Below are positions 30,380 to 41,768 of a stretch of DNA of 64,000 nt, in pieces. Location: positions 1 through 64,000 of the forward strand of contig MLAK01000476.1 of NCBI GenBank assembly GCA_001839685.1, read 5' to 3'. Under the pieces are notes generated by a model, which saw nothing but the letters and a program-made list of their open reading frames with translations, had not been told where the DNA came from and did no database searches. Position 1 is the stretch's first letter. Every line of letters begins with the position of its first letter. The translations under genes were made by a program, and so were the position numbers. Source of the DNA: Tritrichomonas foetus (lineage: Eukaryota > Parabasalia > Tritrichomonadida > Tritrichomonadidae).

Positions 30380-33300
30380 ATGAATGATGAACCATTCTAC
30401 TTCATGCTTCCACGTCTATTAGACAGCGGTCTTCTCAATGATGATAGAATCGAATATGCACTTGTTAGTTACCCACGATTAATTATATCAGAAGCATCAA
30501 GAATTATCGTTAAAGATTACGGAAACAGAATAGATTCAATAGATACTAGTAATAAAAAGCGAATTAAATGTATCATGGAAAACTTGGCAGTTGCTCTTTC
30601 ATTACCAATCAAAGATGTATCAGTGATGCAAACAGCCAGAACTATTTACAAAAATTGGATGAATAGTACATCAATGTTTGGTGATAATAAACGACAAAAT
30701 AAATACATTCAACGCATTTTCAAACATTTGTCACAACCTTTTGAAATGCGCCAACCTGATGATGATGAAATATTTAAAGGAAGCTTTCACACTTTATTAA
30801 ACAATATTATATCAGATTATAAATATGCACATACAAAATTTGGTCATATTTTTGATAAAGATACTTGGATCACATTATTCAATATAATGTTAGGAATTTC
30901 AGATGCGCTTTTGGAATATAATTTAGTTGAAAAACTTCCAAAATCAGATTCTGCGAAATTAAGACAGAAATCTATTGATACCTGCTTTTCTATAATTCAA
31001 TTAAGTGGTCTTGATGATCAAGATGTCTGGAAAAGATTGAAAGATTACTGTTATAAATGGTCAAAATCACATGATTTCATAAAGGTTTGGGGTCATTCAA
31101 TTGAAATGTTATTTGTTTACATGAATATAAAAATTTATCAACAAGATGTTGCAACAAATGTTTTTAAAGAAGGAATTTATTCTGAAGATAATCCAATCAG
31201 TGAAAAAATGGTAAAACTTATATTCTTCAATTTCTTGTATTTAGTTGATATCAAGCAATTAATTTCAAATCATCAAAGAAGCAATTCAAGTCGAAGCTCT
31301 TGCCCATCAATTTTGAAAGAGTTTGCTTTAACAATGTCTCGATTAACAATGAATGCTGAACTGATTTCAAACACACCTGATACTTTACTCTCCCATAAAT
31401 ATTCTGCAAATGCATTCTTGAAACTTTTTGGACCATTTTTAATATTTATTCCTAATAATGCAGATGAGCATTATGATGATGCGATTGCAGTAATAATAGA
31501 TTCGATATTATCAATTGTTTCTAATTTTAATATTGATTATGAAGGAGAAACAGTTAAACAACTTATTGCATTTTGTGCACTACGAGCTGTTCCATTCCAT
31601 ATGCCAATTGTTGCAGCCTTTTTGAAAAGGTCAAGTCAATTATATCGCCATAATACAGTTATACTGCCATATATCTCTGAACTGGCACTGCAACTAATTC
31701 CACAACTTGATACAACAAAGTCAACACGAATTTTAATCGGTGATTCATTTTTGAGTTCTGTTAATTCGTTATTTATGTCAGCGGTTGAAACATTAAAGAA
31801 AAATGATTATTCAAAATACTCACCTCAAGTCAATGAATCTTTTGAAATGATATGGAAGACGACTGCTCTTTTCCCAATTCGTTTTCAGCTTCTTTGTTTT
31901 GCACATTCACTTGAAGAGGTTAAAATTTTAGAAAAACTGGCTTTTATTTTCAATGAGTCCAATTTTAAACAAGTTTCTGCTGATTTTACAAATATTCCAT
32001 TTATTGCATCATGTATTTTATTCATTGGAGTTTATGTAAGATTTAAACCAAATGAATCACAGAAAATAAATGAGTTACATCTCATAAAGCTTATTCTAAC
32101 AGATATAATGAAAACAGATCCACGTCGATTAGAAGAATTTGATCTGCTTGTGATAGCAATTCAACAAATGGTGATAAATGGAATCGAATTTGGAAAAGAT
32201 TTGTTTACCAACCAGGAAAATATTAAAGTAATATGCGATTTTATCAGCTTTCTGAAGCTTCAATTAATTGCATCAGACAAAGAAAAAGCGAAAAGAGGTT
32301 CTTCTGCATTGTGGCTTGAGAAATATGAAAATGAAATCATTGCACTAAATGAGACAATCTGTGCACTTATTACTACAAACTTCCCGTCAAAAGACTTGTT
32401 TTCTAGAAGATTGAATTCATGTTTTGAAATTAATGAAAGCAGAGTTATTGAACATTTTCAGATACAAAATCCAAAAATTAGCTATTTTTCAATTGGCGAT
32501 AAATCTTTGATCTCGTTTATTGAACCTGATAATTACAGTGATATTACCAGCAATGAAATAAACAATCAGCCTCTCATTTTATTCGTGCGTGGTGAATGTG
32601 GAAAATCTATTTTTGTTGTCAAAGAAAATTATAAATCAGATACATTCAATCCAATATTATCAAATGAGATACAACCAATGAATTTACCATCAGCATCAGA
32701 ATTTGCTAGAACTCCAATTAATAATCAATTCTTTCAGGTTCAACTTGCTCCACATATGTCATTTGATGAATTGAAAGGTATTGATGAAAGAACAACATCA
32801 ATGTACAAAAATGATTTTCAGTCTTGGCTTGATTGGAACAAATTTGGCTTTTATGCTTTATTTAACACATCTTCCCCATATCAAAGACCAAGAGTAGCTG
32901 ATTTTATCTCCACCATGGGCCTTCTTCGTGACAAAAATAAAGCTGGTGTTCGAGTTTATCATAATTCTAATGAAAAACTAAAAAAAGTTATTCAAAAATT
33001 AGATGCAATTGATTCTATTCCACTTCTACCAGTCGTTGTTTATCATATTTTGTCTTCAGATACAAAAAATCGCCAAGGTGAGGTAATTTTTGATGAAGAA
33101 AAGTCTCATACAAGAATGACACCAGCATTTTTACAGTTTTTGCGCGAAATTGGAGAACCGATGAAGATTTCTTCTGAATTGAATATTTTACCACCATTAA
33201 GAACCACAATTCCAATTATTCCATCAATGGATTCATTCATTGCGATTTTATCACCATCAATGGCTAGTGATACAGATGGAGCAAAGGTTATTTTTGATTT

Positions 33301-33652
33301 CGGACAAACATCAGCGATGAAAATTATATTTAATGAAACAAGTTTTGATATAAATTTCCAAGCTGAGAAAAAGCCAAAACAACATGTTTTATGTGTTTCA
33401 CCAAAAGGTAATGGTCTTTATCATGTCACTCAAATGTTCATTCCCCGATATATTTATTCTCCATTTGCTGAAGAGCAAACAATTAGCGCTGAAGTATTGG
33501 CATTTAACATTGCTATGTCATTTGAGCAAACAATAAAGACAAATTCTTCATTACTACCTAGCATTTGTGAAAAGAGAAGAGCAGAAATACGATCGTTATT
33601 CACAGGGGAACCAGAACAATCGCTTACAGGCACAATTGCTGAACAATTTTAG
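30380..33652 (+). CDS. Rap/RalGAP-like protein (degenerate GAP domain)
   Basis: The 1090-residue protein is mostly helical repeat (~1-850), as in RalGAP alpha/beta and tuberin. The C-terminal ~230 residues look like a Rap_GAP domain. The segment MKIIFNETSFDI corresponds to the family's V.I.(Y/F)N(D/E)S motif. It is followed by a strand pattern (HVLCVSPKGNGLYHV) and a final helix like that of tuberin. In active members the preceding IGND carries the catalytic Asn thumb; here the matching position reads FDFGQTSA, without GND. It may therefore be a non-catalytic subunit, comparable to RalGAP beta, or have lost activity. It would act in the cytosol on small GTPases, possibly through a partner. 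The family call is from patterns only. Confidence 0.55.
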   Translation: MNDEPFYFMLPRLLDSGLLNDDRIEYALVSYPRLIISEASRIIVKDYGNRIDSIDTSNKKRIKCIMENLAVALSLPIKDVSVMQTARTIYKNWMNSTSMFGDNKRQNKYIQRIFKHLSQPFEMRQPDDDEIFKGSFHTLLNNIISDYKYAHTKFGHIFDKDTWITLFNIMLGISDALLEYNLVEKLPKSDSAKLRQKSIDTCFSIIQLSGLDDQDVWKRLKDYCYKWSKSHDFIKVWGHSIEMLFVYMNIKIYQQDVATNVFKEGIYSEDNPISEKMVKLIFFNFLYLVDIKQLISNHQRSNSSRSSCPSILKEFALTMSRLTMNAELISNTPDTLLSHKYSANAFLKLFGPFLIFIPNNADEHYDDAIAVIIDSILSIVSNFNIDYEGETVKQLIAFCALRAVPFHMPIVAAFLKRSSQLYRHNTVILPYISELALQLIPQLDTTKSTRILIGDSFLSSVNSLFMSAVETLKKNDYSKYSPQVNESFEMIWKTTALFPIRFQLLCFAHSLEEVKILEKLAFIFNESNFKQVSADFTNIPFIASCILFIGVYVRFKPNESQKINELHLIKLILTDIMKTDPRRLEEFDLLVIAIQQMVINGIEFGKDLFTNQENIKVICDFISFLKLQLIASDKEKAKRGSSALWLEKYENEIIALNETICALITTNFPSKDLFSRRLNSCFEINESRVIEHFQIQNPKISYFSIGDKSLISFIEPDNYSDITSNEINNQPLILFVRGECGKSIFVVKENYKSDTFNPILSNEIQPMNLPSASEFARTPINNQFFQVQLAPHMSFDELKGIDERTTSMYKNDFQSWLDWNKFGFYALFNTSSPYQRPRVADFISTMGLLRDKNKAGVRVYHNSNEKLKKVIQKLDAIDSIPLLPVVVYHILSSDTKNRQGEVIFDEEKSHTRMTPAFLQFLREIGEPMKISSELNILPPLRTTIPIIPSMDSFIAILSPSMASDTDGAKVIFDFGQTSAMKIIFNETSFDINFQAEKKPKQHVLCVSPKGNGLYHVTQMFIPRYIYSPFAEEQTISAEVLAFNIAMSFEQTIKTNSSLLPSICEKRRAEIRSLFTGEPEQSLTGTIAEQF

Positions 33653-34000
33653 AATATTTGCATGATCAAAATTAGAAATATTAATAGAAATTAAGGAATA
33701 TATAAAAGAACTTTACTTTTGAAAATTATTATTTAATTTTTATCTCCTTAGAAAAAAAATATTAATCTTTGAGATTAATTGAATGATAACAAAGTTCAAA
33801 TATTTAAATGTGTCTTGTAAAATTCAGTGATGAATGAATGATAATCAGACGATATTCAAACAAAACCAATAAATTAAAATAAGAAAAAAAAGCAAGAAAT
33901 GAATTCATGGAATTTTTTAAAAAACAAATGTGAGTTAAAATTAATTAACTTATAAGCTCTATTCTAGAATATTCACATAATAAAATAGGAGAAAGATGAT
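33653..34000. other. Convergent 3' intergenic
   Basis: AT-rich spacer of 348 bases between the RapGAP-like and HECT genes. No recognisable feature. Confidence 0.6.
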
Positions 34001-37000
34001 TCATGAAAGTAAAAATGTATCTTGGCATTCATTAATTGCCATAATGATCTTTTCCCTCATGATTTCTTTTGAAGAATAAGGTGGAAGCTTGAAATAATTG
34101 GTGCAAGTCATGACACTTGGTAGGGATTCATCGGGATGAGTTCCTTGAATTCCATTTTGCTCTGTAACTCTTTTAGCAATTGTTAATTTCGGTTTGAGGT
34201 TTTCAAGTCCACCATAAGGAAGTCTACTACATCCGGTGATAAATTTAATTAACAATCTTTGTTCTTCAGTATTCATTTCTTCAATGATTCCGAACAGATC
34301 TTTAATTTCTCGCGAATTTATATCATATCCATGCTCAAGTTTAGCAAATTGATATAATTCATTTTTCATAATGTGTTTTTCTTGACCACAAATCACATTC
34401 ACAATTTCATTTGGAGTGAAAATAGAAAGTGAATCAAGTGGAATGTTCATTTCAAAAGTTTTAACAAAATGTGATAATTTGTTGATCATCTGATTTCCAC
34501 AAGTGAAGTCTGTAACTAAATCAACATATTCTTTGACAGTTTCAGGTGTTACATATTTTGAACTTCCACCTTTAACTAATTCAGTTTTGGTTCCAGGATA
34601 AACAAAAGGCAAATCTAACAAACCTTCTGTGTATTTTAATGAATTTGCCAACATTGGATCAATTTCTTCCAGCGACACTTTTTTCTTTAGTATCAATTTA
34701 AAGAAAGCTGGATTAAATGGAATATCTATAATTTTATCCATTTCGATTGCTTTTGAACATAATATTCCTAAAATTTCAAGGAGACCATTATCAGCATTCA
34801 CAGATGGAAAAAGCAGTCCATTTTCTGTATTTGATACACAAAATTCTGAATCAACTGTTTTATCATCCATCCACATATTTGAGTGCCTTTTACAAAATTC
34901 TCTCGACATAATTGAAAAGAATTCTTGGGTTGGACCTTCACCAAATCCAACATCGTTATTAAAAACAAACTCAGTTCGAAATCTTCCACATCCAATTCGA
35001 CTTAGTAGGAAACAACCATGCTCAAAAGTTGCATCTCTTTCAATTTCACATTTAATGTATGATAAACGAGTTTTACACTTTTTATCAGATTCTTTAGGAA
35101 AGTGATTATGGATATTTAATAAACCAAAAACAGAATCAAGTCCAACAGTTTTAAATAAAAAGTATCTTTGATCAAATGTAAATAAAAAAGGTGCATTATA
35201 CATCATTTGAACAGAGGGCGATAAAAGAGTTAAAGTTAATAGCGGATTATCAAGTTTTGAAAATACGTATTTTGAGAATTTTTCATTTCGCATATAATTT
35301 TGATCATCAAACTCAAAATCAGAATTGCAATTTGAAAATTTTCGGCCATTTTGAAAATATTTTAAGTATTGAATAATTCTAATGAAATGAAAAACAGTAT
35401 TTGCTGTTTTATCATTCATTTCTCTCACTTTAAATTTGGATCTTGGTACATCATCATGAATAATAGCAACATCAAAATGTGGAAAAAACAAAAATTGTTG
35501 TTTGATACCATTGACTTGTGAAAACATATAAGTTAGATTATCAAAAGCAGAAAAAATGTGATTTCCTACACGAAATGAACATTTTATATATCTATCTGTT
35601 TGAAATGCTCGATTAAGTAGTGCAAATCTCATGTGTGACTTAGATAAATCTTCATCAATTTTAATCATTGCTTGAAGAAGTGGATTATCTTCAATAGCAG
35701 ACATCAAGCGCTCAATACATCCAGAATTATATTTTAAATTATACCAACCTTCAAGCATCATGAAATCTGAATGGATTGGTAGTTGACACTCACTTAAACT
35801 TCCGTTTGGTCCAGAAATTGAAAGTTTAATCGATTGTTTGGACATTATATGCGTATCTGATTTAATTCCATATTTTGGATATTGCAAAAAGTCTAATGCG
35901 TGGATTCCAATCTCTTCAAAAAAATGTAAAGTTTCTTTTGAAAAGTTGGTACATTTTTGCTGATTTTGTGGTAATAAAAGATTTTCTTTGATAAGCGTGA
36001 TTGATTTTTCCATTAATTTTGAATCATAAAATTCAAAAGGAAATAGTTTTTCTTTTTCAACATATTGAAAAATTTCTTCAATATTTTTACTTCTGAGGAT
36101 ATTGGATGGAATTGTATATGCAAAAGGTTTACATTGCTCTTTTAATGTATTAATATGTTGAGTACAAAAAGATTTCATCGTTCGTGGAATTTTAACAGTC
36201 GATATGATTCGCCAAAGTCCACTTCGAATAACATCACTTTTATTCATGATATTCGACGCAATGACAATCACATAAGGTGCACATTTCGTATTATAAATTC
36301 TATGCATTAAAATATTAAGAATTGCAGAATCACAATCAATTGGAGTCAAAGTTGCAATCGCAGCTAAAATTTGAAGACAAGAACGAATGTTATTTGATTT
36401 TTCAGCCAAATAAATGATTACCACAGGTAAAATTGTATTTAATATTTCTTGATCTTCATTTTCATTCTTATGGCTATGATGTCTTTTCTTATGTGAATGT
36501 TTCTTTTTGCCACTTTTTGAGCTTTTATCTTTATTTAACCTTTTATCATAGCTGGACTTATTGGATATGTCTGTGAGTTGGTAGTTACAATTTGGATAAT
36601 TCCATAATTCCTTTGGTAGTTTTGGTGGTGGAAGTATCAATTTTAATATTTCTAAAATGTAACTTTCGCTTTTGGAATCATCAAAAGAGAACAATAAAGT
36701 TGTTAAATCTGGTAAATATTTATACACAAATTGAATATTTCTTTGATTCTCGGCAACACATTTTAAAAGATGTGCTAAATTTGTAAAAATTTCTAAATCA
36801 GTTTCTTTTTCGAGTTGTTCACAAATAATTTGGATTATTTGTTCGGGAATGTCAATAGCTGAAGCTAAAGTTGGTAAATTAGGTGATGCAACCGTTGAAG
36901 CTGCTGACATAATTGTTGAAAAAATAGAAAGTGATTTTGATTTAATAAACTGATCTTCATTTCGAATCATTTCTGATAAAAATGGAATCAATTCAATTAA

Positions 37001-37501
37001 TGAACTTGGCGGGACTTCTGAAACGATTCGAGCTAAAAGAGTGATACATTCGCGTTGATCAACACGAGAAAGAATTGGTATATATTTACCAAAAACTCGG
37101 AGGTCAATAGACTGGGCAACAATAGCCGGTGTGTCATGTGCAAAAAATGAAAGGATCCTAAATGCATTTGCTGCAGCTTCGGGTGATTCTGTTGACTTTA
37201 AAATCGTATCCAAATGATTTAAAAGTCCAAATCTCATGAAAAGTAAAGATGCTGCAAAATGAAGAGGCAAAAGGGAATTAATACATTGTAAGGTTAAAAT
37301 TAAAACAGAATCAGGAAGATGATTTTCAAGCATAGAAAGTAGAGTAAAACTAAATTCTGGAAGTGGAAATATTTCAATGGTTTCTGGATCGGCAAAAATT
37401 AGTATTTCTGCTAGCATTTGGAGGCTCTTCTGCTTTTCAGTCGTATTGCCTCGTAACCCCGCAAGTATGACAGCGAAGCTATGAGGAGTTAATTCCGACA
37501 T
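34001..37501 (-). CDS. HECT E3 ubiquitin ligase, TRIP12/UFD4-like
   Basis: The C-terminal ~350 residues form a HECT domain: GFGEGPTQEFFSIMSRE at its start, IPFNPAFFKLIL and the Cys loop LPSVMTCTNYFKLPPYSS. The catalytic Cys is residue ~1133, 33 residues before the end. The sequence LPSVMTC.NY.KLP.YSS..IMREK and the FHLS-like ending (FLLS) are characteristic of TRIP12/UFD4 ligases, which act in the ubiquitin-fusion degradation pathway. The N-terminal ~500 residues are armadillo-like helices, as in TRIP12, interrupted by a Lys/His-rich loop (KSGKKKHSHKKRHHSHK). I start at ATG 37501 (MSELTPHSF), giving 1166 residues. The frame is open 36 codons further upstream but starts there at TTG and lacks domain character. 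It should be catalytically competent. Confidence 0.92.
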   Translation of the reverse strand: MSELTPHSFAVILAGLRGNTTEKQKSLQMLAEILIFADPETIEIFPLPEFSFTLLSMLENHLPDSVLILTLQCINSLLPLHFAASLLFMRFGLLNHLDTILKSTESPEAAANAFRILSFFAHDTPAIVAQSIDLRVFGKYIPILSRVDQRECITLLARIVSEVPPSSLIELIPFLSEMIRNEDQFIKSKSLSIFSTIMSAASTVASPNLPTLASAIDIPEQIIQIICEQLEKETDLEIFTNLAHLLKCVAENQRNIQFVYKYLPDLTTLLFSFDDSKSESYILEILKLILPPPKLPKELWNYPNCNYQLTDISNKSSYDKRLNKDKSSKSGKKKHSHKKRHHSHKNENEDQEILNTILPVVIIYLAEKSNNIRSCLQILAAIATLTPIDCDSAILNILMHRIYNTKCAPYVIVIASNIMNKSDVIRSGLWRIISTVKIPRTMKSFCTQHINTLKEQCKPFAYTIPSNILRSKNIEEIFQYVEKEKLFPFEFYDSKLMEKSITLIKENLLLPQNQQKCTNFSKETLHFFEEIGIHALDFLQYPKYGIKSDTHIMSKQSIKLSISGPNGSLSECQLPIHSDFMMLEGWYNLKYNSGCIERLMSAIEDNPLLQAMIKIDEDLSKSHMRFALLNRAFQTDRYIKCSFRVGNHIFSAFDNLTYMFSQVNGIKQQFLFFPHFDVAIIHDDVPRSKFKVREMNDKTANTVFHFIRIIQYLKYFQNGRKFSNCNSDFEFDDQNYMRNEKFSKYVFSKLDNPLLTLTLLSPSVQMMYNAPFLFTFDQRYFLFKTVGLDSVFGLLNIHNHFPKESDKKCKTRLSYIKCEIERDATFEHGCFLLSRIGCGRFRTEFVFNNDVGFGEGPTQEFFSIMSREFCKRHSNMWMDDKTVDSEFCVSNTENGLLFPSVNADNGLLEILGILCSKAIEMDKIIDIPFNPAFFKLILKKKVSLEEIDPMLANSLKYTEGLLDLPFVYPGTKTELVKGGSSKYVTPETVKEYVDLVTDFTCGNQMINKLSHFVKTFEMNIPLDSLSIFTPNEIVNVICGQEKHIMKNELYQFAKLEHGYDINSREIKDLFGIIEEMNTEEQRLLIKFITGCSRLPYGGLENLKPKLTIAKRVTEQNGIQGTHPDESLPSVMTCTNYFKLPPYSSKEIMREKIIMAINECQDTFLLS

Positions 37502-38031
37502 TTTTTGAGAATTTGAATAATTTATCAAACGATGGGTCAATATTTCAATGGAATTTAATCGTATGAATCTTATTTTCAATTCAATTATTTTATAATTTAT
37601 GATAGCCAATTCTCAAAATTGAATAAGTTAATTCGGAATATAAAGTGAAATGTCTCGTTATACATCCGACATGTTGTATATTTACATAGAAATACGTTTT
37701 GAAATATTAAATGTGTATAACATTACCATTTTATTTGCATAATAATATTCAAATATTGTGAAAGAAAATTAATAATTAAATTTCAAAAAGATCTATTTTC
37801 AAGAAATTAACATTAAAACTGGTTTTGTTTCATTTTTATCTATTCAAATCAAATATAATGAAGTACATCTCCGCTAAGACTCAGATGGATAAAATGAAAA
37901 TGTGGTCATTCCAAAGGATGACGTTTTATCAAATTTTTGTTAAACTAAATTTGCTTAATTAATAATAATTCTTTCATCTTAAGAATAATAAAATTTAAAA
38001 ATTAAATATTTTGTGAATTCAATAAAATTTT
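37502..38031. other. Intergenic
   Basis: About 530 bases between two minus-strand genes; AT-rich, nothing supported beyond the presumed HECT gene promoter. Confidence 0.6.
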
Positions 38032-38607
38032 TTATATAAGAATACAATAGGCTGATCGAATTGTTTGACCAATTTCACCTTCATATGGATCATAGTCATA
38101 CTGAATCACTCCACCTGTTAAAATTCGGAAATATTCAGAAAAATTGATTGTATTTTTCACTTCACCGAGTGTTTCCTGCATTTTCGAAATAAATTCGTCA
38201 CGTGTGAGTTTCCCACCAATGACGCCCACATTGTTGTCTTTTACATCTTTTAATTTGATAATACGATTCCTTTTTTTGTCGAGGCCTCTGAAAGATATCA
38301 TTGAAAGATGAAGCATATCTTGATCTTTGATTGCAGCAAAACATTTTATTACTTCATTGAACGATGCTTTTTTATCATTGTTGATATCAATTCCGTTAAG
38401 GAGCCATTCAATTTCGTCATCTGGCAAATCGGCTTTTTCCAAATCTGATGGCAATTCTTCATCACCGGAATATGCAGTGAGATCAATTTTTAAAGCAGTT
38501 TTAATGAAATCGCCAAACTCGTCCGGAGTAATCTCACCACTTTTGTCAATGTCGAATCTGTCGTATAGTTTCCTGATTACCTTAAGTTCTGAAGCTGTCA
38601 AAGGCAT
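38032..38607 (-). CDS. EF-hand protein with C-terminal CaaX box
   Basis: The 191-residue protein has one canonical EF-hand loop (DIDKSGEITPDE, ~residues 19-30) and a second near-canonical loop (DINNDKKASFNE, ~73-84). One or two later helix-loop-helix units have lost calcium ligands. It therefore resembles a calmodulin/calcineurin-B-like calcium sensor. The last four residues are CILI followed by TAA, a CaaX box whose final Ile/Leu class favours geranylgeranylation, so it is predicted to be lipid-anchored and membrane-associated. There is no N-terminal myristoylation Gly. The ATG is unambiguous. The partner is unknown. Confidence 0.85.
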   Translation of the reverse strand: MPLTASELKVIRKLYDRFDIDKSGEITPDEFGDFIKTALKIDLTAYSGDEELPSDLEKADLPDDEIEWLLNGIDINNDKKASFNEVIKCFAAIKDQDMLHLSMISFRGLDKKRNRIIKLKDVKDNNVGVIGGKLTRDEFISKMQETLGEVKNTINFSEYFRILTGGVIQYDYDPYEGEIGQTIRSAYCILI

Positions 38608-39827
38608 ATTTTTGTCGGCGAATTTGGATAATAAATTTGAGTGGCCTTTTGAAAATTAAAAACGTGTGTCAACTTTTTGCCAATAAAATGATCGGCGGAA
38701 ACTAGTCATTCTCCTACAAAAAGTCAAAGAAATAATACTCATCAAAAAGTTTGTTATTTTGAATCATGCTTTTGAAATTTGCTTCATCGGAAAACTCTTG
38801 AAGATTTTTGAAATCAAAGTTAATCAAAAAAATGCCCAATCTTTCTGTAATGATGCCATCATTCCTAGAACATTTTATTAATGATTGAGTTTTCTTTAAA
38901 GAAAGAATTTTGTTTTGTAAAAGAAATTGATATTTAGATCATTTTAAATGATGAAAACAATAAGCCAAATCAAGTTAACATTGAGAAGTTATTATATCAA
39001 ACATGAAAAGATATCAATAGTTATCAGAAATTCATGATGGAATGTGATTCACAAGTATGTTGGCTGATCATTGGTGTAAAATAGTACCTGTGTGATATAT
39101 ACATTTTCACAAATTTAATGTTTCATTGAATTTCTCAAGATTAGTTTCTTTTAGGCAAATCATCATAATTTTAAATTATTATCATTTTGATTGATTGTGC
39201 CCATTGGAAATACAAATATTCATGTTCAACAAGTCATTTGTATTATTTTGGTCTGTATTATATGAAGGCCATTTATAATGTATGAATTATCAGAAAAGTA
39301 TATTATTTAAATAAAGGTTAAGAATTATAGATTCAAACTTCATGAAGCGTCATTTTAAATGTATGAACAATAAAATACTCACAATTTCGTATTGATGATA
39401 GATAACGAAATTGTCTCTCTTTCACTTTATTGGTATCGATATCAAATAGAATGTCAAGAAGTGAGGGGAAAAAAATGCTTTTCAGGAGGAATCCCCCATA
39501 ATGTAAGATTGCACATTTTGAATTAACAAGATCATTAAATTGACCATTATTTCACCATTTGTTCGGCCAATTATCTAAGTAAAAAACACAGATATGCCAT
39601 CAACAAAACTATTCAAATACTTAGAGTAACTCATTCAAAAATATACGATGACAGACGGATAAAAAACGATCAATTTTTAAGTAGTTCATATAACTTTTTT
39701 ATTTCACCAAAATCTATGATAGCCATTTAATTATTTGTGAATATTCAATGGTTTATTTCCACTTAATCAGATTGGCCGCCAAACATCTTTTAAAAAGAAA
39801 AATTTCTATTATTCAAAAAAAGTTGCA
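38608..39827. other. Divergent intergenic, ~1.2 kb, upstream of Hsp70
   Basis: This long AT-rich region holds the promoters of the EF-hand gene and Hsp70. I looked for heat-shock-element-like GAA/TTC arrays and saw only scattered TTC/GAA, not a convincing array. No RNA gene was recognised. Confidence 0.5.
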
Positions 39828-41768
39828 ATGATTAGCTCCTTAGCTCGTCATACCCCATTCTCAAGATTTTTCGCCAGTGGAAAAGGAGGTGCCCCAATCA
39901 TCGGTATCGATCTCGGTACGACAAACTCCTGCGTTGCTGTCTACGAAGGCACAACACCAAAAGTGCTCAATAATGCAGAAGGCGCACGCACAACACCATC
40001 AGTTGTTGCTTTCACAAAAGATGGACAGAGACTTGTCGGTGAACAAGCCAGACGTCAAATGGTAACAAACACAAAATCCACATTTTTTGCAACTAAGCGA
40101 TTAATCGGCCGTCGTTTTGATGACGAGATGGTCGCCAGATCAAGGTCAATGGTTCCATACGAAATCATTAAAGCCCAAAACGGAGAAGCTTGGGTTCGTG
40201 ATGAGAATTCAAATATTTACTCACCATCACAAATCGGCGCCTTTGTTTTAGGAAAAATGAAAGAAACAGCCGAAACTTATTTGGGCGATACAGTCAAGAA
40301 AGCCGTTGTTACAGTTCCAGCATATTTCAATGATTCTCAGCGTCAAGCCACAAAAGATGCCGGTAAAATTGCCGGTCTTGAAGTCGAGCGTATTGTAAAC
40401 GAACCTACAGCCGCCGCCCTCGCTTATGGCGTTGAAAGAAAGGAAGGCCAAACTGTCGCCGTTTTCGATCTTGGCGGTGGAACTTTTGATGTTTCTATCC
40501 TCGAAATCAGCAAAGACGGAATTTTCGAAGTCAAAGCAACAAACGGCGATACTTTCCTCGGTGGTGAGGATTTCGATGGCGCGCTTATGGATTACGTCAT
40601 TAAGGAATTCAAGAAGACCGAAAGCGTTGATCTCACTAAAGACCCAATGGCCATGCAGCGTATCAGAGAGGCTGTCGAAAAGGCCAAATGCGAATTGTCA
40701 ACAATGCTCAAGACAGAAATCAATCTTCCGTATATCACAGTGACAGCTGCTGGACCTAAGCACCTTCAAATGCCAATCACTCGCCAGAAGTTTGAACAAC
40801 TTACTGCTGACCTGGTCGCAAGAACAGTCGGACCATGCCAGAACTGCCTCAAGGATGCAGGATTGACCACAAAAGACATTTCTGAAGTTATCATGGTCGG
40901 TGGAATGACACGTATGCCAAAAGTTATCAGCAACGTTCGCGAGTTCTTCGGAAAGGATCCATTCCGTGGAGTTAACCCAGATGAAGTCGTCGCAATGGGT
41001 GCGGCCATCCAAGGATCTATCATTCGTGGTGACAGCTCCACACAAATCGTTTTGTTAGATGTCACACCACTTTCCCTTGGTATTGAAACCATGGGAGGCG
41101 TTTTTGCACCACTCATCACACGTAACACTGTCGTTCCATGCAAGAAATCACAGGTTTTCTCAACAGCAGATGATGGTCAAACACACGTCAATGTTCGCGT
41201 CTTCCAAGGTGAACGTGAAATGGTCGCTGGTAACAAATTACTCGGCGAATTCACACTCGTTGGTATTCCACCAGCACCAAAGGGTGTTCCAAAGATCGAA
41301 GTTACGTTCGAAATTGATGCAAACTCTATCGTTCACGTTTCAGCACGCGATAAATCATCAGGAAAAGAACAGAATATGGTCATTGAACAACATGGCGGAT
41401 TATCACAAGAAGAAATCGACAAAATGATTAAAGACGCAGAAGAACATGCTAAAGAAGATCAACAGAAGAAAGAAGTCATTGCTAGAAAGTATGAAGCCGA
41501 AAATTACTGCAACGAACTTGAAAAGCAGATCAAAGAATACGAAACAAAACTTCCAGCAGACCTTCTTTCAAAGCTTAGAAAGGAGATTGCAGCACTTAAA
41601 GAAGCAGCAAACTCAGAAAACAAGGCTGATATTGAAGAGAAATACAATGCCCTCAAATCAACTTCCATGGAAATGTACAGCTCAATCAACGAAGCACAAC
41701 AAACAGAAGCAGACAAGAAACCAGAAGAAGAAAAGAAAGAGGAAGAAAAGAAGGAAGAAACAAAATAA
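39828..41768 (+). CDS. Hydrogenosomal (mitochondrial-type) Hsp70
   Basis: A full-length DnaK/mtHsp70 of 646 residues. The nucleotide-binding domain shows [14 protein letters not shown] (23-36), [42 protein letters not shown] and [10 protein letters not shown]. The linker ([17 protein letters not shown]) leads into the beta-sandwich and lid. Motifs such as GERxMxxxNxLLGxF place it with the bacterial/mitochondrial type, not cytosolic Hsp70. The N-terminal ~16 residues ([17 protein letters not shown]) look like a trichomonad hydrogenosomal presequence: short, starting M(I/L)SSL, Ser/Arg-rich, with Arg just before the FFA(S) cleavage region. It should work in the hydrogenosome matrix in protein import and folding. 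The tail ends in a Lys/Glu repeat ([11 protein letters not shown]) rather than EEVD. The stop overlaps TAAATAAG. Confidence 0.97.
   Translation: MISSLARHTPFSRFFASGKGGAPIIGIDLGTTNSCVAVYEGTTPKVLNNAEGARTTPSVVAFTKDGQRLVGEQARRQMVTNTKSTFFATKRLIGRRFDDEMVARSRSMVPYEIIKAQNGEAWVRDENSNIYSPSQIGAFVLGKMKETAETYLGDTVKKAVVTVPAYFNDSQRQATKDAGKIAGLEVERIVNEPTAAALAYGVERKEGQTVAVFDLGGGTFDVSILEISKDGIFEVKATNGDTFLGGEDFDGALMDYVIKEFKKTESVDLTKDPMAMQRIREAVEKAKCELSTMLKTEINLPYITVTAAGPKHLQMPITRQKFEQLTADLVARTVGPCQNCLKDAGLTTKDISEVIMVGGMTRMPKVISNVREFFGKDPFRGVNPDEVVAMGAAIQGSIIRGDSSTQIVLLDVTPLSLGIETMGGVFAPLITRNTVVPCKKSQVFSTADDGQTHVNVRVFQGEREMVAGNKLLGEFTLVGIPPAPKGVPKIEVTFEIDANSIVHVSARDKSSGKEQNMVIEQHGGLSQEEIDKMIKDAEEHAKEDQQKKEVIARKYEAENYCNELEKQIKEYETKLPADLLSKLRKEIAALKEAANSENKADIEEKYNALKSTSMEMYSSINEAQQTEADKKPEEEKKEEEKKEETK

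Noticed and set aside
37502..37609. Upstream extension of the HECT ligase
   Set aside because: It begins at TTG and the added residues lack domain character; MSEL at 37501 is the first ATG.
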